Assembly: GCA_947044365.1 (NCBI GenBank)
Contig: OX345638.1
Location: 4,325,201 to 4,389,200, forward strand
Reading direction: 5' to 3'
Source of the DNA: Petrosia ficiformis
Taxonomy: Eukaryota > Porifera > Demospongiae > Haplosclerida > Petrosiidae
Length of the DNA stretch: 64,000 nt
Shown: positions 44,439-56,040 of the stretch, piece after piece
Layout of the letters: each line of letters opens with the position of its first letter
Position numbering within the stretch: position 1 is the stretch's first letter
Program-made: the position numbers and the translations under genes
Notes under the pieces: generated by a model
Databases searched by the model: none
Seen by the model: the letters and a program-made list of their open reading frames with translations, nothing else
Told to the model about the DNA's origin: nothing

Positions 44439-46301
44439 TCAGCCTCCCCACTCCACAGAAATATAGAGGCCGGCTGATAATCCAGCATTCCAACACTCAA
44501 CAATCCATAATGTGTGTTGTGCTATTTCAGCCTCAAATTGTGAATGACGTTCCGATCGCATTTTGTGGTAGTGTCCTGGAATTCTTCTTCCTGTCATTGA
44601 GTATACCAGGCAATCCCCACCACTGATTCTCAAAGCAATTGTGTCTATCCAGCTGTGGAGATTGTTCCTGGATTGTTCAGGTGTTCCACCTACATCTAAA
44701 AATATATATATATATAATTATAAAGCGTATATATTTTATATAATTTATAGTAATGAAATTTTTTCCTACCTTGCTGTAACGGAGGCAAAATATTTGCCAC
44801 CGATGGTAAGGCTAACAGATTGTGAATCTCATCATTGTTGTTGAGCACAAATATGGCTCCGGGATCATCATTGTATTCCTCCTCCTCCTCCACTTTTGGT
44901 CTTTTACTTGGAGGTGAGAGTGGGTGGGTGGGTGGTTCTAAATAAGAGAAGAGATGAAATATACTGTATAAGCAAACACTTTGTGACTATGACTTGATTG
45001 AGTATACATGCAGTGTTCTCACCAGGATTTTGCAATAGGGGGGTACACGAAAGTGACAAAGTAATTATTATGTCATGTTAATTAATTAATTAATCTTGTG
45101 CGAATTTCTGTTACAATGGGACCCTTACCCTGCTCTTAGGAAATGGGAATCAATGGGTAATAGGAAATATGTGTATGGAAATACTTTGAATTTACATTTT
45201 TGTGTGTTATCATTTTAAAATAGTATTAATATTCAAAATCAATTTGGTGTTTTTATGAATGATAGAGGGGTACATTTGCACTATAGGGGGGTAGCACACC
45301 CCTCTAAAATAACAGAGAGAACACTGTATATTATGTATATAACCCAAGTACCAAGAAGGGAGGGCATTTCTATGGAAAGGTCAGTCCTTTCTATAGGATA
45401 TAATGAGTTGTACATCTCTGGTAGGAGGATTCTATCCTAAACATATACTCCATTTCCATGATAACCAAATTCTATTCAGTTTGATTGATAAACGGAAGTC
45501 ATAAGAACTGCAATGGAAACATAGAATCTAGAGTCTAAACATTTATGAAGGTTTTTCCTTAAAAGTGTATCAGCCACTTCAGATAAAAATACTAGTGAAT
45601 CATAAGACTCTCTATTTTACTCACTCAAGTTCATTAAAACCTTTATGAATGAATAGCTACTAGGGCTGGAATAATTAACCGAGTCTATTAATAACTGATA
45701 TTGATTGTACTCAATTCAAGGTGTGCTTCAACAGCGATAAGCTTCAAGCAAGATGAGTTGTGTTTCCGTTAACTCATTTGCTACAAGACGCTTCTGAAAG
45801 ATGTGTAACGGCAATCGTGAGTTATAAAAATTGTCATTAACTTTTTAAAACAGAAAGGTTTTAGTAAAAGCATGTTGTTACTTTTGATCCTTGTAGGATT
45901 TGAAGTCTGCTGGTAGTGTTTTCAAAGTGCAATGTTCATAGTTTTGCTGGAATTTTGGGAACAGACAAACAGGCACTATGATTACAGTTACCCTTCACTT
46001 CGCCTATGCGGGCAAGGGCTAATACCTACAACTACATGCCTAAGCCCATCCTAGAGATGTTACTTGTAATCTGAGACTAGTACAATTTATACATTCATTA
46101 TGTGGTCCCACTGATCAATACCGTACACTCTACCACCACCTGAATATACTACATTATGAATTGTGCAAACACAATGTTAATGGTTTAAAATTGGTGGGTT
46201 AGATCTGTCAATAATTATAGCTAATGGTTTTAGTGTCTGAAGTCACATCTCGCATCAAACAATTACATACCTTTACATTTGAGACTCTTATCTGAAGCCA
46301 T
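44439..46301 (-). CDS. Small three-exon gene, 151 aa, unknown
   Basis: The exons are 46301-46271 (MASDKSLKCK), 44937-44770 and 44695-44439 (TGA), 456 nt with consistent phases and canonical GT-AG. Exon 2 carries a basic nuclear-localisation-like patch (PPSKRPKV), an acidic run (EEEEEYNDDP), and then NNNDEIHNLLALPSVANILP. Exon 3 gives SRNNLHSWIDTIALRISGGD and MTGRRIPGHYHKMRSERHS, with an amphipathic tail ending YISVEWGG. No membrane segment. I do not recognise a family. Upstream on the minus strand are a (GA)n tract (46360-46392), a TATATAAAGAGG box (about 46601-46612) and an inverted CCAAT box (ATTGGTCAATTAC near 46640), consistent with a real promoter. The large first intron holds a worn ACCCTCGCC-family fragment and a lone TAGGGCTGG end (45660). 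Confidence 0.6.
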
Positions 46302-46360
46302 GCTTGATAATATAACCAATTTTGAGAAACGCTTCCTTAATTTTAACTCCTACAGAGAAA

Positions 46361-46396
<36 letters not shown>

Positions 46397-46594
46397 GATA
46401 CGCATGCATAAAACAATTGGAAAACTGAAGATTCTATACAGTAACTATAACACACAAGGAACTAACCAAAAACCAAAACCTTCAGAGAGACCGGTAGACT
46501 GTGGTAGTACCTTGAGACACTCAGAAACTTGACGGAAAGAGACGAGTTATACGAGTTATACGAGTAATACGACGCATGGTTATTCCAAACCACG

Positions 46595-46660
46595 TACACC
46601 TCTTTATATATCAACGGAGGTATGATCATGTGAGTAATTGACCAATGAGATATATGTACA
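46595..46660 (-). promoter_or_regulatory. Candidate core promoter of the 151-aa gene
   Basis: On the minus strand ATTGGTCAATTACTCACATG is followed by GATATATAAAGAGG. A TATA-like box lies about 300 bp upstream of the start codon; the GA-rich leader lies between. Confidence 0.4.
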
Positions 46661-46772
46661 CAGCTCTATCACACCCATTTTAGTTAATTTAATTATTAAT
46701 TTTAATTCATTTAATTAATTAATAATCATTTATTTTTTGGTAATAAATATGCTACAGCTTTATTTATTGTAA

Positions 46773-46854
46773 GGGCAACTGTGGACAATCTGAAGTATAT
46801 GTATACTGATCAGATTGTTTCGACCTATTGGGTCTCATCAGCACAGTGTATCCC
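46773..46854 (-). ncRNA. Type-I hammerhead ribozyme, copy 3
   Basis: On the minus strand: GGGATAC, stem I ACTGTG, CTGATGA, stem II GACC-CAATA-GGTC, GAAA, stem III CAATCTGA ... TTCAGATTG, cleavage TC (46785-46784), CACAGT, then GCCC. Same upstream leader (TTTTGCATCATTCTG ... ATTGTGTATTTGGG) as copy 2. All conserved core bases are present. Confidence 0.88.
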
Positions 46855-47099
46855 AAATACACAATACATTGTGCAGAATGATGCAAAATGTATGTTATAT
46901 AATAATTATTATGAAAAGTTTCTATGTAGTACCATGTCTAGTACATCCAGAGGTACTGGTAATAAACACTACTAGAGCTTTCAGAATTGGACTGAAAATC
47001 TGAAATACTTACTCTATGTTTCAGATGAATCAGAAGATATATAACTTTACCATTTCTAGTACAGTCAGCACCTCCAGAATCAAAGTAGAATGTGCTTTA

Positions 47100-47446
47100 G
47101 TAAATGCAAGTAAATAACATATATAGTAACATACATACATACAATCATACATGTAAATACATGTACATACATATACATATGTGACAGTTCTTTTCATTAT
47201 ATATATAATTAGTTGAATATTCAACTAATTAATTTCTACGCTCAGTAACAAAGGACATTAAAAATGAGTTATCAGCTTATTGGAGATATAAAACTGTAAA
47301 CAACTATAGACTACATGATGAAGTACAATGACTTAATAATAATATAACAGTCTAATAGTATACATGTATGTTGGTAGACACAGGTCTTACATGCATACAT
47401 ACATACATACATACATAGTGCATACATGCATACATACATACATACA

Positions 47447-47479
<33 letters not shown>

Positions 47480-47560
47480 GTATCTCTAATACATGCATAC
47501 ATGCAGCAAAACCACACATTAAAGACATTAATCTCACACACACACACACACACAAATTCC
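47100..47560. repeat. (ACAT)n and (AC)n microsatellites
   Basis: Long CATACATACATA runs (47390-47475) and ACACACACAC (47536-47554). Open frames here are artefacts. Confidence 0.95.
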
Positions 47561-48024
47561 TGTGGCTATGAGATTAAGTCAAAACATGTTGACCTTAAAT
47601 GTCAGAGAACCTAACCTGGGCATGCCTGCCTAATTTGTAAGTAGGAGGTACACTTGATAATCAGAAATATATACCATCACATTATAATACATATTATTTT
47701 ACAATTCTATATAATATTATTTATAATATATTTAACGTCATGAGCTTTTGACTCTCACATAACTATGGTTACACTGCTAAAAATCAGGCTATGAACACTG
47801 ATCATAAATAGCCCAATTAAAAACAATAAGACCACATTTATATATAGTAGTTACTAATAGCAAAATGGCTCAACAGTTATTATTTGCACATCAGGTGACA
47901 TTGAGCCATTGACATTTAGTCATGTTTTAAACAAAACAATGGTTATGTGTGAAGCTTTAACTAGAAATGTCATGCTTTTATAACATTCTTTATAATGTGA
48001 AGAATGTTATGACACAAAATAACA

Positions 48025-48369
48025 ATGCTATCCAGCAGGTACATGTATCAGAAATTGCTATCTACATGTACATCTCTGATATTTCCCCATAAGCAGCAAA
48101 TAATTACAAATAGTAACATAAATGGGTTGAGGTTACCCACTATTTATCTCAACCATGCATGTCAGATGACACTAATGACGTCTAATGTTCTAACATTTTG
48201 GAAGGATAACAAAGAAAAGTATTCTGCATTTGCCAGGCTTTCATCACTCTAGCCATTTCAGCATCGTCAGCACCAGCAGAAAGGATTTTCAGCCTTTCCG
48301 AAGAAATATTTAGACTGGAGCGTTGTTCTTTAAGTGATGCTCTTTTTCAGAACTTAAATGTTGATTAGG
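48025..48369 (+). pseudogene. hAT transposase C-terminal dimerisation domain, relic
   Basis: The frame ends VLTFWKDNKEKYSAFARLSS-stop; one frame over it continues AISASSAPAERIFSLSEEIF ... LSDALFQNLNVD-stop. This matches the hAT dimerisation signature (W-x2-N ... F-x2-L/A-x-LA ... S-x-SAP-ERIFS). A single frameshift near 48250 and the lack of upstream catalytic exons mark it as dead. It could be a former source of mobility for the hAT MITEs, but family correspondence is unproven. Confidence 0.75.
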
Positions 48370-48439
48370 TGTAATACTACATATACATGTAGTTATACAT
48401 GTAGTTAGTATTTAGTAATTCAATTAAAAACAATGTGTA

Positions 48440-48960
48440 AATGTGAGTTGAAGTTATGTATTTGTTCTCACTCAAGCACGAAATTATTGTATTCTATGGT
48501 TGTAATGGGACTATCCTTATATGAAGTGACAACTCGAGTAGTAACCTCTGAGTCTGACTCTATTGTTCACATGCAGAGTGCCCCCCCACCCCCCCCCCCC
48601 CCCCCAAATAATAAAGTGACAAAAATTACCACCCTTGGAATGAAATGTGCAAAGTTAAGTTAAATTTAGAGTAAAGGTTTACCTAAGGAAATTGTAAACC
48701 TACACATACCATATACATGTACATGAAAATACTATCAAACCATCAAATTAAAAATCACCAATTACATGTAATTCACGAATGCACAATCCAAACGTTTTCT
48801 TTTGTAACTTCTACATTTTACACAACACAGACTTTTAACTTATGTAGACAGAGGACCTTCTAAAAATGTCATAGATATTAAAATGTTAGTTAGAGGAAAG
48901 CAGCAAGGTGAGTGTTTGAAAGTGCAACTGTTGATATGTATGACATGATGTCTGTGTAAA
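48440..48960. repeat. Dispersed repeat, pair of 52930-53310
   Basis: Shared blocks include CTTATATGAAGTGACAAC, GTAGTAACCTC(T/A)GAGTCTGACTC, ACATTTTACACAACA and GAGGAAAGCAGCAAGG(T/C)GAGTG in the same order. Both copies contain a long poly-C or poly-G tract. It may be the 3' part of the hAT element ending at 48369. Confidence 0.65.
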
Positions 48961-49930
48961 ATTAACTACTCCATGAACACCCATTATTTATTATGGTCAC
49001 CTATCTTAGATCAAACATGAGAAAGTCCAGCTGATACATGTATATTATAATATTATTATATTATATTACATGTATATTACATATTGTATAACACACCCAG
49101 AGGGGAAGACTATCCTTACAAGGTGGCGCACTCATAGTTTACAGCTAGAAATTAGCCCAATAGCAAAATCATGAGGTGTATAATCACCCCAGAGGCTGTG
49201 GCAAAACAAACCACTTTACCACAAGCTTTTAGCACACATGTAAACCTTGGAAATAGAATATCAAAATAATTAAGTGGTTATTTTCCCTTTGCATAGCACA
49301 AACAAACAAACAAACAAACAAACAAAAATAAAGGCAATTAAAAAATTCCCAATAACCTACACTACTACAAAACAAGTATAAAAGTTTCAAATTGATACAA
49401 AAAAGCAAGTAATGCCAATCTGATTATTATGGGAATCAAGTTAAATATGCATATAAATTAATAAATAAGGTTATACACACACATGGTTACAATACAGGAA
49501 ATATGCCAGGTTTGTCTACTCTGTTTTGCCTGCTCAAAATTTTTGCAATAATTCCACATTTGCCTACGAATACCATATAAGAAATTTTATATTAACACGT
49601 TGTGTACAAACCCATTCCATGTATGGAGCATAATAGAAAACCTGACAGTATTTAGCACTTGAGGTGCATATCACAAAGATTTTCCTAATGTATGGAAGAG
49701 GCATTGTTTAGATACTGTATATTAACTTTATTAAGTACCAATGATATTCCTATAATTTCTGCACACATTTTACTTGATGGCTAAAATTGATATGCCAATA
49801 TGCCCACATTGTCAAAAAAAACTACTAAATTTTCTAAGGGGGGCAAATGTACCCCCCCCCCCCCCCCTAAAAGAAACCCTGCACGTACATGTACATGTAT
49901 ATATAAATGTACATGTACATGTACATGTAT
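48961..49930. other. Gene-free stretch
   Basis: AT-rich with an AAAC repeat (49300-49325), a poly-C tract (49851-49867) and ACATGTACATGTA microsatellites. No gene supported. Confidence 0.5.
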
Positions 49931-49936
49931 ATACAT

Positions 49937-50153
49937 CAGTATTTATGATATGCTCATACGGTGCACCATTGGCCCAAAGAGCTTCTTACTGCACAGTTCT
50001 CTCTTTGGGCAAGTGGCACAGTTAATTATGGTTATATTGTCAGTAACAGCATTAACTTTTTGTTAATTGGCTCAAGATGTATTCCCAATGGTTGACCTAC
50101 TAATCGTTATTGAGCCAATCTGACCTATGCTTTAAAACATATAAAAAACTGTG
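49937..50153. mobile_element. Relative of the CAGTGTTTTTGATA hAT-type MITE
   Basis: The body aligns over its length with 11787-12009 (GGCCCAAAGA, CTTTGGGC(A/C)AGTGGC(A/G)CAGTT, GGCTCAAGATGTATTCCCAA). The ends are worn and the flanking 8-mers only partly match. Confidence 0.7.
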
Positions 50154-50159
50154 ATACAT

Positions 50160-51057
50160 GTACATGTACATAAATACATGTACCTGCATATATACACATA
50201 CACATATACATGTACATGTATACACAAAAACACACACACACACACATACACACACACCTGTCTAAATATATAAGTAGTTTCCATATTTTGAGCATTATAG
50301 CTGTAAAATTAATGATCTTTACTAGGATATGGGGTAGTGACTTTCTGACAGTTTCAGTTTCTGTCTATTGGTGTAGGAGGTCCCCAACTCTGAAATATCA
50401 TCAAGAAAAGAAAAGATGTCACTTTGTCACACTCGTCTAGATATATCTATCCATTCAGTATCTACCTATATGTACAATACATGTGTATGTAATTATGAAT
50501 ATACACACATATATATATATATATATAGTGCTGCATACTCACTTCAGTATTCAGGACATGCATGTTAGTGTTGTTTTAGGGTGACAAAAATTACTACTGC
50601 TATTATTATTTACAGTATATATTACGACTATTTTACTTTAGTTATTGTATATGGCTAGTTTTAGTCAACTAACTGCTGTTTTTATGGCCCATAGGGCCAT
50701 TTCTATGATTGCTTTCCCTATATATATATATATACATGTACATGTATATGTTTGTGGCCACATATGCGACTATGCATTGTATATGTAGTTAAGGAAGTTA
50801 TGTCATTCCCAGGGCTCGGTCAATTAATGGGCGTGGCGTGTAAAAGAACATGCACTCAAGCTCTACAGACTAGCAGAAAGAAAGCTGTGTAGCTTACGTA
50901 GAAACTGGAACTAATAGCTAACTATATGTATATATAAATGTACATGTATATGTATATAATTATATGACTATTTTCTAGCTGAGTGATGTGTTCTTAAAGT
51001 ATTCTAAAGTATTGATTTGGACTTATTTTTTACTTCCTGCACAAAGACGTACATACA

Positions 51058-51091
<34 letters not shown>

Positions 51092-51260
51092 ATACATACA
51101 TACACACATACATACATACATACAGATATACATACATATTATACATTATTATTTTATAATATACAATTATACTGAGTATGTAATTAGATTGATTTTGATT
51201 TAATGTACATGTATATATACATTAAATTACATGTATATATACATGTACATTTATAGACAG
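50160..51260. repeat. Microsatellite-rich gene-free region
   Basis: (CA)n at 50226-50258, (TA)n at 50510, (CATA)n at 51050-51125 and repeated ATACATGTACATGTATA. Between 50560 and 50680 is a worn TTAGTTATTG...TAGTTTTAGTC piece recalling the TAGTGTTG MITE. No gene seen. Confidence 0.7.
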
Positions 51261-51687
51261 ACGGACACAACCAATCAGTTAATAAACCAACATTCTGCCT
51301 GGGATAACGAGTTATCAGCCTATAAACATTGACCAAGTGCAATATGTTAACAATAGAGGAAGTGACTTAATAATAGTATATGAGTGTAATAGTATATGCA
51401 GGTGTTATGGTTACACACACACACACACACATACATACTACAACTAGTGATATGAGCATTTTTGTATCTTTGATTGCCACATAATTGTGTAATAATATAG
51501 ATTATCATATTGTATTGCACTACAGTTCTAATACATACATACATGGGACCATACAAACACATTAAAAGGACTTGTAATTAAACATTAAGTAAAAGCACTT
51601 ACATTAACATTTACTATTTTATTTAAAGCAAGACATTTACGTAATGAAGTGCTAGCAATTTTTAATTCTGGTTGCCAGGGGAGTTCC

Positions 51688-51715
<28 letters not shown>

Positions 51716-51722
<7 letters not shown>

Positions 51723-51858
51723 GGTACATATCCCAACCAATTGACAATAGCTAACATCCCTTCATAATCATTAGGTACAGTAAGATGTGTTACACCATTA
51801 TTATACCTTATCTGTACTCCTCCAAGTTGTGTATTAAATAAACATGTTGACCAAGAAC
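51716..51858 (-). pseudogene. Acetyl-CoA carboxylase exon relic
   Basis: After a CTATAG acceptor the minus strand reads VLGQHVYL in one frame and, after a shift, NTQLGGVQIRYNNGVTHLTV then NDYEGMLAIVNWLGYVP. This is the carboxyltransferase region (QLGGIQIM-NNGVTH) of eukaryotic acetyl-CoA carboxylase. The frameshift in the first third, the isolated position and the (GA)n tract directly after YVP indicate a dead fragment, not an active gene. Confidence 0.75.
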
Positions 51859-52573
51859 CTATAGATAGATACACAATGTAGATAGAAAGATTGATAGATA
51901 CATACATACATACATACATGCATAATTGCATATACATGTATACATACATAGTTACATACATACACACACAGGCTTAATATATATCAGACTCCATTGCCCA
52001 TTGCCATGGCAACTAGTTGTAGTCACTTCAAAACCCAGACATGACATTAAACCTGGTTTAATTTATTTTCATACAACAAACAGTTAATCATCATATTATA
52101 GTTATGAAGATAAAATAGCTAATGATAATAAAAAGGCAGATGTGAGATAGAATATAAGTAATGAAGAGTAAAAGCTAATAATGATACCATAATTTATGAT
52201 GATAAATATTAGGTAATGAAATCCACGCATGTATGTTTTTCTGTGGACTTCATTACATGATTTAGCTTGTTGTCTGTCAATTGGCTGTGTAATATCATCC
52301 TCATGGTGAGTACCATGAGGTATGGCATTTTGGAACCTTAGCTTTCTTATTTGACTATTTGCAGATGGTACAGTTGGCTTGACTCAATTATATATAATAA
52401 AAGCTTGCTACTATGCCCATAAACTTTTATGTTTGGTCTCAGACATTCCATAATTTAACAAACATTCAGAATGAAATTTCTATTACAAATTTTAAAATAT
52501 AATATAGTCACAGAAGTTATACACCAGATATAATGATTTGGTCTGTTTCTAATTCCACTGTAGTTGTATTTAT

Positions 52574-52870
52574 TAGGGCTGGGATGATTAATCGATTAAT
52601 CGATTAATCAATCAATATTGAAAAATTCTTTTGATTATCGATTATAAGATCGTAATATCGATTATGCTAATTATTCCAGAAGACATACTTTTCAAACATG
52701 TGACGGCAAATAATGTACAATATGGAAGTAATAGGAAGCTTTTTGATCATCAAATGGGAGGAGTTTCCTGTATTAATTGGCCTAATTATTTCCGCTGATT
52801 TTAATCGATTATCAATCGACTTGAAGTTAGTGATAATCGATTTCAGAATCTCAGCGGATTCCCAGCCCTA
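52574..52870. mobile_element. hAT-type MITE (297 bp), TAGGGCTGGGA family, exact 8-bp TSD
   Basis: The ends are TAGGGCTGGGATGATTAATC and GCGGATTCCCAGCCCTA; GTATTTAT is duplicated at 52566-52573 and 52871-52878. Subterminal ATCGATTAATC repeats. Confidence 0.92.
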
Positions 52871-53399
52871 GTATTTATAGTTGTCACTTAGTGTAGTACA
52901 TGAGGTACAAAGGGGGGGGGGGGGGTGGGGTGGGGGTATTTTTTGTCACTCAAGCTTGTATTCTGTGGTTTGTAGAGTATACTTATATGAAGTGACAACC
53001 CTGAGTAGTAGCCTCAGAGTCTGACTCCATTGTTTTGCATCACCCCATCAGCTTATTAAAGTGTATGCCATCCCAAAGTCATACTGTGAAATATTGTTGA
53101 CACAGTGTTGGTTTTGGATCAAATTAAAAATTACCAATTAATTCACAAATGTACATACCAAATGTTTTCCTTCATAAGTTTATATTTTACACAACAGAAA
53201 CTTTTAACTTACTTAAATAGAGGACCTTCTAACAATGTTATATATAGATACCAAAATCATGGATCGTTAGTGGGAGGAAAGCAGCAAGGCGAGTGTTTGA
53301 AAGTGCAGTGGCCAACACCCACACTTAGCGTCTTTGTAAGTTGGATTGCTTATAAAGTTGGATTTTTTCACAAGCTTAAAGCACATTTAGTAGACTGAC

Positions 53400-53504
53400 T
53401 CATTTATTTAATTGTTGTAATTGCAACCTATCCTTTAGCTACAGCGGCGAGGCCACGCACCAAAGGTGCTTCATTTATTTATTTATTTATTCATTATCTG
53501 TGAC

Positions 53505-53547
<43 letters not shown>

Positions 53548-53800
53548 TGTGTTCCTTAATTATTATTGTTGCTCTTCTACACATCTATGCAAACCCTCTT
53601 TAAAAAAAAACAACAAAAAAAAACATTAAAAAAAGGGCTTGTAGTGATTTCAACACCGAAAAAGCACAGAGACAAAATTGGGATTGTACATTATCAACTA
53701 ACCACTTCAAAGCTACATACACATGTAAGTATAAACATAATTATATCTATTTATTTATTACCATCTAACCTCACATAAGCTCCAATTCCTGTTTCGTGGG
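53400..53800. other. Gene-free stretch with (ATT)n
   Basis: (TTAT)n at 53470-53500, (ATT)n at 53508-53545 and an A-rich tract at 53600-53635. No gene supported. Confidence 0.6.
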
Positions 53801-53989
53801 CAAAGACAATGTTGTATTGTCATCAACGGCGAGCCAGCTATCGATATATGACTTATATATGTTAGCAATCTGTATGATAAATACAGTACAGTGTATGATG
53901 AAATCTGGCTCATTTAGATCATGTAAAAACTAATATCAGTACACTGGTTCCCATAAAACACATAGTATTACTACATGTCTATTAGCATA

Positions 53990-54660
53990 TTATTAGTAAC
54001 TACAAGTGCATCTATTAGTACATGTACATTATTAAAGCACCAGTACATGTAAATTTTTAAAGCACCAGTACATGTACATTGTGTATCTGAAAGACTGTTC
54101 AGTATTGCAGTAATACATGTGTATGTTTAGCATATTGTTTATATGGTTTAATTTTAACCAGAACTGGAGTACATGTACATTATTAAAGCACCTGTACTTG
54201 TACATGTATCTGAAAGACTGTTCAGTATTGCAGCAATAGTATATAAAATGTCTATATAGATTGTACAGTGTAACTTTAACCAGAACCTAATTAATGATTA
54301 AAATGTTCATGTACATGTATGTAGTTTCGTACAATCAGAAAACTCACTTGAGTCTTTACTGAGTACTTCACTTTTAATACAGTGGCGACTATATACATTG
54401 TATGTACATGTACATGTACTTTAAAACGTATTAGATTATAGCTCATTAAAATGCTGCAATCTGATTGGTCAATTAGAGGTTTCTAAATCCCATAGTAAAC
54501 CTACTTTAATTGATTAGTAAACCTGTAATAGTACATATTACATGTACATGTACTTTAAAATGTATTAGTACATATTACATGTACATGTACTTTAAAATGT
54601 ATTAGTACATATTACATGTACATGTACTGTAAAAAGTATAGTACATATTACATGATGTTA
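53990..54660. repeat. Duplicated CEP295 intron segment with ACATGTACATGT repeats
   Basis: CTGTTCAGTATTGCAGTAAT and AATCAGAAAACTCACT(C/T)GAGTC recur from 7250-7470, followed by four units of TATTAGTACATATTACATGT, ACATGTACTTTAAAA. It belongs to the decayed end of the CEP295(D) duplicate. Confidence 0.65.
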
Positions 54661-55165
54661 TCAGAGATGTAGAAAGAAAAAAAGAAAGAAAAACACCTGA
54701 GGCAATCGAAAAATGAAAAATGAGAGTTGCCTCAGGTGGGATTCGAACCCACGACACTCTGTATTCCAGACAGATGCTCTACCAACTGAGCTACCAAGGC
54801 AGCTCAGCTGGCAGGGTCCGAATTAAACATCTCATACGCCAGTGAGAACAGGCTAACTTAATACTAGGGAGTAGGTGAGGCCGGGGTAATGAAACCACCA
54901 AAGACACCAACACCAAACCTAAGCATGTATACATGATGTTATCAGAGATGTAGAAAGAAAGAAAGAAAGAAAGACACCTGAGGCAATGGAAAAATGAAAA
55001 ATGAGAGTTGCCTCAGGTGGGATTCGAACCCACGACACTCTATTCCAGACAGATGCTCTACCAACTGAGCTACCAAGGCAGCTCAGCTGGCAGGGTCCGA
55101 ATCAAACATCTCATACGCCAGTGAGAACAGGCTCACTTAATACTAGGCAGTAGTACATGTACTTT
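54655..55165 (-). mobile_element. Tandem pair of tRNA-derived SINEs
   Basis: Two minus-strand copies, with tRNA-like bodies 54800-54728 (73 nt, intact) and 55079-55009 (two bases lost in the anticodon stem). Both have the 60-bp leader and an (AAAG)n-containing tail and are about 280 bp apart. A third, truncated plus-strand copy at 55409-55530 starts in the anticodon arm and keeps the (CTTT)n tail. Confidence 0.85.
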
Positions 55166-56040
55166 AAAATGTATTAAAGTCTGTCCAACCTGAGAAGATC
55201 CTCAGAAAATTCAAATTAACTTTCGTTTATTTAGACCAATCTTGACATTTTTGGTATCACTGAGTTCCTCCCACAGGTGCGCATCTCGTGGAATTTGAAT
55301 TACTTCAATAACTGATATAATTCTGGAGATACTGATCTACTGTACACACTCCTCTCTCTACTTCCGGGATCAACTCAGCTTGGATGGACTTTAGTACATA
55401 TTACATGTACTGTCTGGAGTACAGAGTGTCGTGGGTTCGAATCCCACCTGAGACAACTCTCATTTTCATTTTCCATTGCCTCAGGTGTCTTTCTTTCTTT
55501 CTTTCTTTCTTACTTTCTACATCTCTGATAACATCATGTACTTTGTTTGTACTACAACTAAATGTACTAACCATTAGTAATATTGAAGACTGTTGATGAG
55601 GTTTTGATACTATTTTCCGAGATCTTTCTTTCTCTGTACGTAAAGCGATGGATCTACTTTTAAGGACTTTATCTTGATTTGTCACAGATCTCCAATTGGT
55701 TTTCAGACAACTGTAAAATATAAAAATTCAATAAAACTTCAGATGTTTCTTAACTTACTTCTTTCATGGCTGCAAGTTGTCTCTTCTTTGCCATAGTCCT
55801 GTGTAACACAAGTGCTTGTAATTAGCTCCATATTAGTGATTTTAATTGAAGTTTAATAATGTATGAACCCAGGCTGGGTTCATACATGCATAATGATGCA
55901 AAGCCTTGCATTGAGTCTGTTACGTTGTGATAAAATCCTGAAAACTGATTTGTTAAATGCAACGTAGCTGATGCAAAGATACAATGTAGAATCAGATCCT
56001 ATCCTCGCGTCACATTGTTTCTGATGATGTTGAAGGGAGT

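Noticed and set aside
51662..51715. Arg-Glu repeat tail as part of the carboxylase-like protein
   Set aside because: It is the translation of a (GA)n microsatellite beyond the conserved exon end.
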